Notes under the pieces: generated by a model
Database searches by the model: none
What the model saw: the letters and a program-made list of their open reading frames with translations, nothing else
What the model was told of the DNA's origin: nothing
From: DAITMV01 sp046318595
GTDB lineage: Bacteria > Pseudomonadota > Gammaproteobacteria > Burkholderiales > Burkholderiaceae_B
Assembly: GCA_046318595.1 (NCBI GenBank)
Contig: JBKCTV010000015.1
Span: 70,922-134,921 of the forward strand
Reading direction: 5' to 3'
DNA: 64,000 bases
Translations under genes and position numbers: made by a program
Shown: positions 32,886 through 41,885 of the stretch, piece by piece
Layout: the number at the start of each line of letters is the position of its first letter
How positions within the stretch are numbered: position 1 is the first letter of the stretch

Positions 32886-34277
32886 TTATTGAATCTTTTT
32901 CGCTTTTTCGAAGGCTTCGTCGATCGTACCGACCATATAAAAAGCCTGCTCGGGCAGATGATCGCATTCGCCCTCGACGATCATTTTGAAGCCACGGATG
33001 GTTTCCTTGAGCGGAACGTACTTCCCAGGCGAACCGGTAAAGACTTCAGCCACCGTGAATGGCTGCGACAGGAAACGCTGGATCTTACGGGCTCTGGCCA
33101 CCGACTGTTTATCTTCGGGGCTCAACTCGTCCATACCCAAAATGGCGATGATGTCGCGCAGCTCTTTATAGCGCTGTAGGGTCGACTGCACACGACGGGT
33201 CACGTTGTAATGCTCTTCACCAATGACATTCGGATCGATTTGGCGGCTCGTCGAGTCCAATGGATCGACCGCAGGATAAATACCGAGCGCGGCGATGTCA
33301 CGCGACAGCACGACAGTCGCATCCAAGTGACCGAAGGTAGTGGCGGGCGAGGGATCTGTCAAATCGTCGGCCGGAACATAGACGGCCTGCACGGATGTGA
33401 TAGAACCCTTTTTGGTAGAGGTGATGCGTTCCTGCAACCGACCCATCTCCTCCGCCAGGGTCGGCTGATAGCCAACGGCAGACGGCATACGGCCCAGCAA
33501 AGCGGATACCTCGGTACCCGCTAGCGTGAACCGATAAATGTTGTCAACGAAAAACAGCACGTCCCGGCCTTCATCGCGGAACTGTTCGGCCATGGTGAGG
33601 CCAGTCAGGGCCACGCGCAAACGGTTGCCGGGCGGTTCGTTCATCTGACCATAGACCAGAGCAACTTTGTCTAGAACGTTGGAGTCTTTCATCTCATGGT
33701 AGAAGTCGTTCCCTTCACGGGTTCGTTCGCCGACCCCCGCAAAAACCGAATACCCACCGTGCTGCTTGGCGATGTTGTTGATCAGCTCCATCATGTTAAC
33801 GGTCTTGCCCACACCGGCCCCGCCGAACAACCCTACCTTACCCCCTTTAGCAAAAGGGCAGACCAGATCGATTACTTTGATGCCGGTTTCGAGCAACTCG
33901 GCAGAGGGCGACAATTCGTCGAAATCAGGTGCTTTTTGATGGATACCGCGCAAGAGGTCGCCATTGACGGGGCCAGCCTCGTCGATCGGGCGCCCAAGCA
34001 CGTCCATGATCCGGCCCAGGGTCGCTTGACCAACAGGCACACGAATCTGATCGCCGGTGTTCTTGACGACCATGCCGCGCCGCAAGCCATCCGACGAGCC
34101 CAGACAAATCGTTCTGACCACGCCGTCACCCAGTTGCTGCTGCACTTCCAGGCACAACTCGGACCCATCCATGATCAATGCATCGTGCACTTTCGGGATC
34201 GCCGTTCGAGGGAACTCGACATCGATCACCGCGCCGATGCATTGTACGATTTTGCCTTCATTCATTACAGTACTCAT
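32886..34277 (-). CDS. atpD: F1F0 ATP synthase subunit beta (catalytic)
   Basis: 463 residues from MSTVMNEGKI at 34277; a 19-codon upstream extension is open but not part of the family. Carries the catalytic nucleotide site: P-loop GGAGVGKT (152-159), GERTREGNDF, the DELSEED-region equivalent (GMDELSPEDKQ) near the C-terminus, and the signature PAVDPLDSTS. Length is normal (E. coli 460). Confidence 0.97.
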   Translation of the reverse strand: MSTVMNEGKIVQCIGAVIDVEFPRTAIPKVHDALIMDGSELCLEVQQQLGDGVVRTICLGSSDGLRRGMVVKNTGDQIRVPVGQATLGRIMDVLGRPIDEAGPVNGDLLRGIHQKAPDFDELSPSAELLETGIKVIDLVCPFAKGGKVGLFGGAGVGKTVNMMELINNIAKQHGGYSVFAGVGERTREGNDFYHEMKDSNVLDKVALVYGQMNEPPGNRLRVALTGLTMAEQFRDEGRDVLFFVDNIYRFTLAGTEVSALLGRMPSAVGYQPTLAEEMGRLQERITSTKKGSITSVQAVYVPADDLTDPSPATTFGHLDATVVLSRDIAALGIYPAVDPLDSTSRQIDPNVIGEEHYNVTRRVQSTLQRYKELRDIIAILGMDELSPEDKQSVARARKIQRFLSQPFTVAEVFTGSPGKYVPLKETIRGFKMIVEGECDHLPEQAFYMVGTIDEAFEKAKKIQ

Positions 34278-34317
34278 CGTCACTTCCTGATTCAAAAATA
34301 TATGTTCGTGGGGCTCG

Positions 34318-35187
34318 TCAAACAGCCGCTGCACCGCTGACGATTTCCGCCAGTTCTTTGGTGATGGCTGCCTGCCGCGCCTTGTTGTAGGTCAACTGCA
34401 GCTCGTTAATGACGTTTTTGGCGTTATCGGATGCCGCTTTCATGGCGACCATCCGTGCAGACTGCTCCGAGGCCATGTTTTCGGCGACTGCCTGGTAAAT
34501 CAGCGCTTCGATATAGCGAATCAACAAGTCGTCGATGACCGCTGGAGCATCGGGCTCATAAATATAATCCCAGGAGTGCTCTCCGGGCCTGACTTGCAGC
34601 TGGTCGCCACCAAGCGGCAGAATCTGCTCGATCACTGGCTCTTGCTTCATTGTGTTGACGAAGCGGGTGTAAGCCAAATAGACCGCATCGACCTCGCCCG
34701 CGATATAAGCGTCTAGCTGCACTTTGATCGCACCGATCATCGGGTCGAGCTGTGGCCGATCGCCCATCTGTACGACATGGGAAACCACTTTGACGCCCAT
34801 ACGGTTCAGAAACCCAAAGCCTTTACCGCCAAATGCGGTCGCCACCACTTTGGCGCCAGCAGTTTCCAAGCCCTTGAACTTACCGGTCACGACCCGCAGG
34901 ATATTGGTGTTCAGACCGCCGCATAAACCTTTATCCGTCGTTACGACAACGACTGCCGCCGCCTTGACGTGCGGTCGGGTCACCATGAAAGGATGCCGGT
35001 ATTCTGGATTGGCCTGCGCGAGGTTGGCGCAAATGTTTCTGATTTTTTCCGCAAAAGGGCGGGCATGCCGCATCCGCTCCTGCGCTTTGCGCATTTTGGA
35101 TGCGGCGACCATCTCCATCGCCTTGGTGATCTTGCGCGTATTTTGCACGCTCTTGATCTTGGTGCGGATTTCTTTCGTACCTGGCAT
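34318..35187 (-). CDS. atpG: F1F0 ATP synthase subunit gamma
   Basis: 289 residues. Rotating central stalk. The N-terminal coiled-coil helix (GTKEIRTKIKSVQNTRKITK) and C-terminal helix (MVAMKAASDNAKNVINELQL, TYNKARQAAITKE, family signature) frame a Rossmann-like middle including TDKGLCGGLN. Length is as in other proteobacteria. Between atpA and atpD in the usual order. Confidence 0.96.
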   Translation of the reverse strand: MPGTKEIRTKIKSVQNTRKITKAMEMVAASKMRKAQERMRHARPFAEKIRNICANLAQANPEYRHPFMVTRPHVKAAAVVVVTTDKGLCGGLNTNILRVVTGKFKGLETAGAKVVATAFGGKGFGFLNRMGVKVVSHVVQMGDRPQLDPMIGAIKVQLDAYIAGEVDAVYLAYTRFVNTMKQEPVIEQILPLGGDQLQVRPGEHSWDYIYEPDAPAVIDDLLIRYIEALIYQAVAENMASEQSARMVAMKAASDNAKNVINELQLTYNKARQAAITKELAEIVSGAAAV

Positions 35188-35223
35188 ACCGTGCTCTCCT
35201 AGACGACTGCGTCAGCCATCGTC

Positions 35224-36765
35224 TTAATACGTACCGGACTGCTTGAAGGCCTTGATGGCTTCGTGCAGCTTGGCTTCATCGTCCTTGCTCAGATCCTTGG
35301 TCGCCTCGATGTTATCGATCAGGCCCTGCTGCTTCGATTTCAAATAAGCACGCAGAGCGGTTTCGAAAGCGAGCACGTCTTTGACCTCGACATCATCCAG
35401 ATAACTGTTGTTCGCGGCAAACAAAGATACCGCCAGCTCCCAAACGTTGAGCGGCATGTACTGCGGTTGTTTCAGCAGCTCGACAACCCGCCGACCGCGC
35501 TCCAGCTGCTTACGCGTCGCTTCGTCGAGGTCAGAGGCGAACTGGGCAAATGCCGCCAGCTCACGATACTGCGCCAAATCGGTCCGGATGCCACCCGACA
35601 GCTTTTTGATGACCTTGGTCTGTGCGGCGCTACCGACGCGGGAAACGGAAATACCGGCGTTGATCGCGGGACGGATACCGGCGTTAAACAAATCGGTTTC
35701 CAAAAATATCTGGCCGTCCGTAATGGAAATGACATTGGTCGGGACGAATGCAGTGACGTCGCCGGCCTGCGTTTCGATGATCGGCAAAGCGGTCAGTGAA
35801 CCGGTTCTGCCTTTGATTTCGCCCTTCGTGAACTTTTCGACGTACTCTTCGTTGACGCGTGCGGCTCGTTCGAGCAAGCGGCTATGGAGATAGAATACAT
35901 CGCCAGGATACGCTTCGCGACCGGGCGGCCGGCGCAATAGCAGCGAAATCTGCCGGTACGCCCAGGCCTGTTTGGTCAAATCGTCATAAATAATCAGCGC
36001 ATCTTCGCCACGATCACGGAAATACTCGCCCATCGTGCAGCCGGCATAAGGCGCCAGATACTGCAAGGCAGCGGATTCGGATGCGGACGCCGCCACCACG
36101 ATGGTGTAAGCCATGGCGCCGGTAGCTTCGAGCTTGCGCACGACGTTTTGAATCGACGAGGCTTTCTGACCAATCGCGACATAGACGCAGTAAAGGTTTT
36201 TACCCTTCTGATTGATGATCGCATCGACCGCCACAGCGGTTTTACCAGTTTGCCGGTCGCCAATGATCAACTCGCGCTGACCGCGCCCGACCGGCACCAT
36301 GGCGTCGATCGCCTTGACACCGGTTTGCACGGGCTGCGACACCGACTTCCGCCAGATGACGCCCGGGGCCACCTTTTCGATTACATCGGTTTGCTTGGCG
36401 TTGATCGGGCCTTTGCCGTCGATCGGCTGACCCAAGGTATTGACCACGCGGCCGATCAGCTCCGGGCCTACGGGCACTTCCAGAATACGACCGGTGCATT
36501 TGACCGTGTCGCCTTCGGAAATGTGCTCATATTCGCCCAGAATGACCGCCCCCACCGAGTCGCGCTCGAGGTTTAGCGCCAAACCAAATATATTACCCGG
36601 AAACTCCAACATTTCGCCCTGCATAACATCGGACAGTCCATGGATACGGCAAATACCGTCCGTGACGGACACGACCGTTCCCTGCGTCCGGATGTCGGCT
36701 GACGTTCCCAGATTTTCGATCCGGTTTTTAATCAGCTCACTTATTTCTGAGGGGTTTATCTGCAT
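35224..36765 (-). CDS. atpA: F1F0 ATP synthase subunit alpha
   Basis: 513 residues. Non-catalytic nucleotide-binding subunit with P-loop GDRQTGKT (169-176), the arginine-finger region (PAINAGISVSRVGSAAQ) and the conserved N-terminal helix that binds delta (MQINPSEISELIKNRIENL). Length is the same as E. coli AtpA (513). Confidence 0.97.
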   Translation of the reverse strand: MQINPSEISELIKNRIENLGTSADIRTQGTVVSVTDGICRIHGLSDVMQGEMLEFPGNIFGLALNLERDSVGAVILGEYEHISEGDTVKCTGRILEVPVGPELIGRVVNTLGQPIDGKGPINAKQTDVIEKVAPGVIWRKSVSQPVQTGVKAIDAMVPVGRGQRELIIGDRQTGKTAVAVDAIINQKGKNLYCVYVAIGQKASSIQNVVRKLEATGAMAYTIVVAASASESAALQYLAPYAGCTMGEYFRDRGEDALIIYDDLTKQAWAYRQISLLLRRPPGREAYPGDVFYLHSRLLERAARVNEEYVEKFTKGEIKGRTGSLTALPIIETQAGDVTAFVPTNVISITDGQIFLETDLFNAGIRPAINAGISVSRVGSAAQTKVIKKLSGGIRTDLAQYRELAAFAQFASDLDEATRKQLERGRRVVELLKQPQYMPLNVWELAVSLFAANNSYLDDVEVKDVLAFETALRAYLKSKQQGLIDNIEATKDLSKDDEAKLHEAIKAFKQSGTY

Positions 36766-36797
36766 TACTATTGCTCCAAATTCTGTTTATGCGCTAT

Positions 36798-37331
36798 CTA
36801 TGCGATTAGCGCAGTTTTCATCGCATTCAGGCTGCCGCGAATTGACCCGTCGAGTATTTGATCGCCGACGATCACACGAATACCGCCGATCAAGGTCTGG
36901 TCGACCTTGATCGCTGCTTTGAGCCTGCCGCCAAATTTCTTTTCCAATGCCGGTAGCAAATCGTTCAAGGCCGCAGAGTCCAAGGGAAACGCGGACTCGA
37001 TCAGCGCATCGGACACACCATCGGCTTGGTTTTTCAGCGCTTCGAACTGACGGAGAATTTCCGGCAATGCAGCCAAACGACCATTGCTGACCAGGGCCTC
37101 CAAAAAGTTATGGGCGACTTCCGAACCGGGCGCATCGTTGAGGCTGATGAAAGTGCTCAGCAACTCGGCATGCGTCAGCGACGGGTTGCCAATCAGGGCT
37201 AGGACAGCGTCATGCCGGATCAGTGCAGCCCATTGCTTTAACCAGGCTAACCATTGGTCGCGCTGATCAGGCTGGGCACTGGCAAAAACGGCTTGAGCGT
37301 AAGGCCGGGCAATGGTTGATAGTTCGACCAT
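36798..37331 (-). CDS. atpH: F1F0 ATP synthase subunit delta
   Basis: 177 residues. Stator link between F1 and subunit b. The N-terminal six-helix bundle begins STIARPYAQAVFASAQ, and the C-terminal part has the family signature DQTLIGGIRVIVGDQILDGS. Length is normal. 14 bp after atpF. Confidence 0.95.
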   Translation of the reverse strand: MVELSTIARPYAQAVFASAQPDQRDQWLAWLKQWAALIRHDAVLALIGNPSLTHAELLSTFISLNDAPGSEVAHNFLEALVSNGRLAALPEILRQFEALKNQADGVSDALIESAFPLDSAALNDLLPALEKKFGGRLKAAIKVDQTLIGGIRVIVGDQILDGSIRGSLNAMKTALIA

Positions 37332-37345
37332 GACTGTTCTCTACC

Positions 37346-37816
37346 TTATAGCTGCGATTTAAGTTGCTGCAACAAGTCGGCATGAGCAGTGGCATCGACT
37401 TCTTTTTTGAGAATACGCTCCGCGCCGGCTACAGCCAAAGCTGCGACCTGCTCGCGCAAGGCGTTACGCGCACGCTGTGCCTCCTGCGCAGCCTCGGCTT
37501 CGGCTTGGGCCACGATCCGTTTACGCTCGACTTCGGCCTGCTGCTTGGCTTCATCGATGATCTGCAATGCCCGCTTTTCGGCGTCGTTAATGCGTTGCTG
37601 ATTTTCGGCCCGAGACTTGATCAGCTCTTGTTCGACACGTGCATTGGCATCCGCCAGCGCTTGCTTGCCGCGCTCGGCCGACGCCAGGCCGTCGGCAATT
37701 TTTCTTGCCCGCTCGTCCAGTGTCTTTATCAGTGGCGGCCAGACGAACTTCATCGTGAAACCGGCCAGGATGAAAAAGACGACTAGCTGAGCGAACAGCG
37801 TTGCGTTCAGGTTCAC
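37346..37816 (-). CDS. atpF: F1F0 ATP synthase subunit b
   Basis: 156 residues. One N-terminal transmembrane segment (LFAQLVVFFILAGFTMKFVW) followed by a long charged helix (IADGLASAERGKQALADAN onward) that forms the peripheral stalk coiled coil. Length equals E. coli subunit b. There is a single b gene, so the stalk is a b2 homodimer. Confidence 0.95.
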   Translation of the reverse strand: MNLNATLFAQLVVFFILAGFTMKFVWPPLIKTLDERARKIADGLASAERGKQALADANARVEQELIKSRAENQQRINDAEKRALQIIDEAKQQAEVERKRIVAQAEAEAAQEAQRARNALREQVAALAVAGAERILKKEVDATAHADLLQQLKSQL

Positions 37817-37902
37817 GTTGGTATTTCCTTTAATGACACGTCTTGCGGAAAACGAGACGTGTGCTCCGATTGAAAATGTCGAGGGTTTTGAAGCGTTTGC
37901 GT

Positions 37903-38145
37903 TTAGCCAACGAAAGGATTGGCAAAAGCGAACATCATGGCGATACCGACGCCGATCAAAAACGCAGCATCAATCAGACCAGCGAGAACGAACATTTTGG
38001 TTTGCAATTCGTTCATCAACTCGGGTTGACGGGCAGAAGCTTCGAGATACTTACCGCCCATGATTGCAATACCGATACAGGCGCCGATCGCCCCCAGGCC
38101 AATAATCAGGCCACAGGCCAATGCTACGAAAGCTACGTTTGTCAT
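37903..38145 (-). CDS. atpE: F1F0 ATP synthase subunit c
   Basis: 80 residues, two transmembrane helices joined by the polar loop RQPELMNEL. The ion-binding carboxylate is D59 in GLIDAAFLIG. The Gln/Glu-Ser/Thr set typical of sodium-binding c-rings is absent, so proton coupling is inferred. The first helix shows the Gly-rich packing pattern GLIIGLGAIGACIGIAIMGG. Confidence 0.97.
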   Translation of the reverse strand: MTNVAFVALACGLIIGLGAIGACIGIAIMGGKYLEASARQPELMNELQTKMFVLAGLIDAAFLIGVGIAMMFAFANPFVG

Positions 38146-38204
38146 GACAACTCCTATTTATGAAAGACTAAAAATAAAAAGCGTGAGAACCGAATACTGC
38201 AAAA

Positions 38205-39074
38205 TCAATGTCCTTGATGCGCCTGCCCCAGATAAATCAGGGTCAACATCATGAAAATGAAGGCTTGCAGCAAAACGATCAGAATGTGAAAAATAGCCCA
38301 AACCGAACCGGCCAGCACATGCCCGACAAAAGCCAGAGCACCGCCACCGGAAAGCGCAGCCGCTGAACCGAGCAAGGCAATCAGCATGAAAACGAGCTCG
38401 CCGGCATACATATTGCCGAACAGCCGCATCCCGAGGGACACGGTCTTGGCCGCGAACTCAATCAGATTGAGTAAAAAATTAGGCAGCCAGAGCAATGGAT
38501 TGCTTCCGAAAGGCGCACAAAACAACTCGTGAATAAAACCGCCAGTGCCTTTGATTTTGACGTTGTAGTAGAGCATCAGGAGCAGCACGCCCAGGGACAT
38601 TCCCAAGGTGCCATTCAAATCGGCGGTGGGCACAACACGCATATAGGCGTGCGCCGGATCGATACCGAACGATGGCGCAACCAATTCCCATAGGCGCGGC
38701 AGCGCATCGACCGGCAAGAGATCGAGTGTATTCATTAGAACGATCCACACGAACACCGTTAGGGCGAGCGGCGCGATGAATGTGCGATCACCATGCACGA
38801 TCGACTTGGCCTGGTCATCGACAAACTCGACCAGCATCTCGACCATGGCCTGAAAGCGGCCAGGAACACCCGCACTGGCGCGGACCGCAGCCAGACGGAG
38901 CAGAAAAATCGTCAGCAAGCCCGCCAGGAGCGAGTAAAAAACGGTATCGTAATTGATGACCGAAAAATCCACGATGGACTGTTGATGCCCGGACGTGAAG
39001 TGCGTCAAGTGATGCACGATGTATTGTGATGGGGTCATCGCGGATTCTGTTACGTTTTCAATGGTAGTAGACAT
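38205..39074 (-). CDS. atpB: F1F0 ATP synthase subunit a
   Basis: 289 residues. Proton channel of F0 with five to six transmembrane helices. The essential Arg is R217 in SLGMRLFGNMYAGE, and the Asn/Asp pattern MNTLDLLPVDALP is in the expected earlier helix. The N-terminus is somewhat longer than in E. coli (271). It starts 3 bp after the atpI stop, suggesting coupling. Confidence 0.96.
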   Translation of the reverse strand: MSTTIENVTESAMTPSQYIVHHLTHFTSGHQQSIVDFSVINYDTVFYSLLAGLLTIFLLRLAAVRASAGVPGRFQAMVEMLVEFVDDQAKSIVHGDRTFIAPLALTVFVWIVLMNTLDLLPVDALPRLWELVAPSFGIDPAHAYMRVVPTADLNGTLGMSLGVLLLMLYYNVKIKGTGGFIHELFCAPFGSNPLLWLPNFLLNLIEFAAKTVSLGMRLFGNMYAGELVFMLIALLGSAAALSGGGALAFVGHVLAGSVWAIFHILIVLLQAFIFMMLTLIYLGQAHQGH

Positions 39075-39077
39075 TTG

Positions 39078-39410
39078 CTATTTCAGAAAAAATGCCAAAA
39101 CATAGCTTTTCAGCGTTACGACGGCGCCAGCCAACATTGCCCACCAGATCAGAGAACGATAAAAAACGCCGACGACTGCAAAAATAGCGATCGTTGCGGC
39201 GACTTTCAAAAACTCACCAGTCAAAAAAGTGATGGCTCCTGCCATCGAACGCCTATTACCAAGCGATAGACGAATGGCAAACAAGGTATTCGGAATGGCA
39301 ATAGCCAGGAGCCCGAACAGCGCCGACGACGCATGCTGCAGCGAAAGCAAGGCGAAAAGCGCACTTACTATAAGGCCACTGGCCCACTGCCATGCAATCC
39401 ATCGGCTCAT
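39078..39410 (-). CDS. atpI: ATP synthase subunit I (AtpI)
   Basis: 110 residues with four hydrophobic segments (GLIVSALFALLSL, ALFGLLAIAIPNTLFAI, VAATIAIFAVVGVFY, MLAGAVVTLKSYVLAFF). AtpI assists c-ring assembly and may handle magnesium. It is the first gene of the operon, downstream of a good sigma-70 promoter. The family is poorly conserved; placement confirms the call. Confidence 0.88.
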   Translation of the reverse strand: MSRWIAWQWASGLIVSALFALLSLQHASSALFGLLAIAIPNTLFAIRLSLGNRRSMAGAITFLTGEFLKVAATIAIFAVVGVFYRSLIWWAMLAGAVVTLKSYVLAFFLK

Positions 39411-39471
39411 GCACTAACCCGAAGCGCCTTAGACACCTTTTTGGGGTATCCCCTTTCTGGCAAACCCGACG

Positions 39472-39501
39472 ATTATAAGGGAGTTAGTGCTTGCGGGTCA
39501 A
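39472..39501 (-). promoter_or_regulatory. Sigma-70 promoter of the atp operon
   Basis: On the minus strand TTGACC (39501-39496), an 18-bp spacer and a perfect TATAAT (39477-39472). It lies 62 bp upstream of the atpI ATG in the gap after parB. This is the best-matching promoter seen in the window. Confidence 0.75.
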
Positions 39502-39522
39502 ATCGTAGCGCATGTTAAGGTA

Positions 39523-40398
39523 TCAACGTGGAAAGGCCCAGCGGTCGAAAATACCGTCGAGCTCGTCGAGCGAACCGAACCGCACAGTGATCCGCCCACC
39601 ACCCCTGGTCGTAGTTTTGATGTGGACAGGGGCCGCCAGCCAATCCGCCAGCCGCTCTTCGAGGCGGCGAATATCCGGATCGGCCCGCTTCTTCCCCAGC
39701 CCGGTCTGCGCAGGCGCCGCCAACTGCTGCGCCACCTGTTTTTCGGCTTCCCGAACTGTCCGGCGACGCTCGACGATGTCGTGAGCGCAAGCGATCTGCT
39801 GGTCCTGGGGCAAAGCAAGCAACGCACGAGCGTGCCCCATTTCCAAATCACCCGCCAGCAGCATGGTTTGCACTGCCATCGACAGATTCAACAAACGCAA
39901 TAAGTTCGATGTGGCGCTGCGTGATCGACCGATCGCCTGCGCCGCCTCTTCATGAGTCAGATCGAACTCCTGAATCAAGCGCGCCACGCCTTGCGCTTCT
40001 TCCAGCGGATTGAGGTCCTCGCGTTGAATGTTTTCGATCAACGCCATGGCGAGCGCCGCTTCATCAGCAACCACCCGCATGATCACCGGTACTTCCGACA
40101 AACCTGCAATCTGTGCGGCGCGGAACCGCCGCTCGCCCGCAATAATTTCGTAGCGATTGGCAGCAATCGCACGCACCAGAATCGGCTGGATAATGCCTTG
40201 TCGCTTGATCGACTGGGCCAACTCGGCCAGCGAACCCTCGTCCATCCGGCTGCGAGGTTGATATTTTCCGGCTTGTAGACGGTCAAGCGGCACCGACATG
40301 AGCGTTTCGCCATTCGCACTCGCCGGATTCTCCGCGGTCGGCCCCAACAACGCTTCCAGCCCGCGTCCCAAACCTTTATGTTTTTTCTGTGCATTCAT
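39523..40398 (-). CDS. parB: Chromosome partitioning protein ParB (Spo0J)
   Basis: 291 residues. Binds parS and spreads as a CTP-dependent clamp, forming the origin segregation complex. The Soj-binding N-terminal start (KGLGRGLEALL), the CTP-binding motif GERRFRA (88-94), ENIQREDLNPLEEA, and a helix-turn-helix (THEEAAQAIGRSRSATSNLL) are all present. The C-terminal dimerisation domain ends the protein. Two perfect parS sites lie 3.4-3.9 kb away, beside mnmG. It is 9 bp downstream of parA. Confidence 0.96.
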   Translation of the reverse strand: MNAQKKHKGLGRGLEALLGPTAENPASANGETLMSVPLDRLQAGKYQPRSRMDEGSLAELAQSIKRQGIIQPILVRAIAANRYEIIAGERRFRAAQIAGLSEVPVIMRVVADEAALAMALIENIQREDLNPLEEAQGVARLIQEFDLTHEEAAQAIGRSRSATSNLLRLLNLSMAVQTMLLAGDLEMGHARALLALPQDQQIACAHDIVERRRTVREAEKQVAQQLAAPAQTGLGKKRADPDIRRLEERLADWLAAPVHIKTTTRGGGRITVRFGSLDELDGIFDRWAFPR

Positions 40399-40407
40399 AA
40401 TTTATCG

Positions 40408-41190
40408 TCAGGCGGCCAAGGCGCGTGGCCGCACGCGCTGAATCATTTCATCGGCAAATGCGATATACGCCTGAGCCCCCTTACTGTTGCGGTCGAACTG
40501 CACGCCGGGCAATCCGAAACTCGGCGCTTCGGCCAAGCGGACATTGCGCGGAATGACAGTTTGAAATACTTTCGCGCCAAAATGCTTTTCCAGTTGCGCG
40601 GACACCTGTTGTGCCAGGGTCATCCGTGGATCGAACATGACCCGGAGCAAACCGATGATCGTCAAATCGGGGTTGAGGTTGGCGCATACCTGCCGAATCG
40701 AGTTGACCAGGTCGCTCAACCCTTCCAGCGCATAATACTCGCACTGCATCGGAATGATGACACCATGAGCGCAGCATAAGCCGTTGAGCGTCAACAACGA
40801 CAAAGCCGGCGGACAGTCGATCAGAATGAAATCGTAAGCGCTCAAGTGCGGCGCCAAGGCCATCTGCAGCAGCTTTTCGCGATCGCGCATACCGACCATC
40901 TCGATTTCGGCACCGGCGAGCTCCCGATTGGCGGGGACGATGTCATATAACATGTCCTTGCCACGCGTAATCGCCTGAGCCATTTCCTGCAACCCTACCA
41001 AAACTTGATATACCGACACAGGGACGGCACGCTTCTCGATATTCGAACCCATCGTGGCGTTGCCCTGCGGGTCCAGGTCGATCAGCAAAACGCGTTTATC
41101 CTGTAACGCGAGCGCTGCCGCCAAGTTGACGGTCGTAGTGGTTTTACCAACGCCGCCCTTCTGATTGGCAATACAAAATACATGTGCCAT
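40408..41190 (-). CDS. parA: Chromosome partitioning ATPase ParA (Soj)
   Basis: 260 residues. ATP-dependent DNA-binding ATPase that moves ParB-parS complexes. The deviant Walker A KGGVGKTTT (11-19), DLDPQGNATMGS and DCPPALSLLTLN motifs are intact. It lacks the long N-terminal HTH of plasmid ParA proteins, as chromosomal members do. Gene order mnmG-rsmG-parA-parB is the standard bacterial origin-proximal arrangement. Confidence 0.97.
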   Translation of the reverse strand: MAHVFCIANQKGGVGKTTTTVNLAAALALQDKRVLLIDLDPQGNATMGSNIEKRAVPVSVYQVLVGLQEMAQAITRGKDMLYDIVPANRELAGAEIEMVGMRDREKLLQMALAPHLSAYDFILIDCPPALSLLTLNGLCCAHGVIIPMQCEYYALEGLSDLVNSIRQVCANLNPDLTIIGLLRVMFDPRMTLAQQVSAQLEKHFGAKVFQTVIPRNVRLAEAPSFGLPGVQFDRNSKGAQAYIAFADEMIQRVRPRALAA

Positions 41191-41216
41191 GAATACAAAA
41201 ACCTTGACGATAAAAT

Positions 41217-41885
41217 TTAGAGCGCCGCAATACGCTTTGCGACGATGAGGTGACGCTCCGCAGCGAGACCCGGAATTGATAATCGATGAATGTTATCAAC
41301 ACACCACCCCGAAGGTAAGACGGCATTCGACTCTGTCGCCAAACGTCCCTTCATGGCAACCAAGCAGCCGCCCGGCTTAAGGAGAAACCCGGCCACCTGG
41401 ATAAAACTAGCCAAATCACTAAACGCCCGGGACACCAGTAAATCGTAGGCGCTCTGCTCATTCGTTTCGAGAGCCTCGACCCGACCGTGGATCACGGTGC
41501 TATTGCTCAGCCGTAACTGGGCCGTAGCCTGCCTCATGAACGCAGCTTTTTTCTGCACGGTATCGATGAGATCGACATGCCACTCGGGACGAACGATCGC
41601 GAGCACGATCCCTGGCAAACCGGCGCCCGCGCCAACGTCCAGGATTCGTGCTGCCGAGCCGCCTGTCAGCCGCATCAGAACCGGCAATATCGCCAGCGAG
41701 TCCAGCAGATGAAGCTGCACCATTTGCTGCGGCTCACGGATCGCCGTAAGATTGTAAGTGGCGTTCCATTGCAGCAAAAGGGCCAAGTAATCATGTAGCT
41801 GCCGCAATTGTACGCTGCTTAGCTCGATTTTTAGCACTGCCAGGCCAGCATCCAAGCTTTTTAACACCGCAGCGGAGATTTTCAT
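41217..41885 (-). CDS. rsmG: 16S rRNA m7G527 methyltransferase RsmG (GidB)
   Basis: 222 residues. Methylates N7 of G527 in 16S rRNA; loss gives low-level streptomycin resistance. Signature stretches are NLTAIREPQQMVQLHLLDSL (45-64), the SAM-binding loop DVGAGAGLPG (83-92) and VVSRAFSDLASF-type motif (LLVSRAFSDLASF). Its ATG overlaps the mnmG stop by 4 bp (ATGA). Confidence 0.95.
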   Translation of the reverse strand: MKISAAVLKSLDAGLAVLKIELSSVQLRQLHDYLALLLQWNATYNLTAIREPQQMVQLHLLDSLAILPVLMRLTGGSAARILDVGAGAGLPGIVLAIVRPEWHVDLIDTVQKKAAFMRQATAQLRLSNSTVIHGRVEALETNEQSAYDLLVSRAFSDLASFIQVAGFLLKPGGCLVAMKGRLATESNAVLPSGWCVDNIHRLSIPGLAAERHLIVAKRIAAL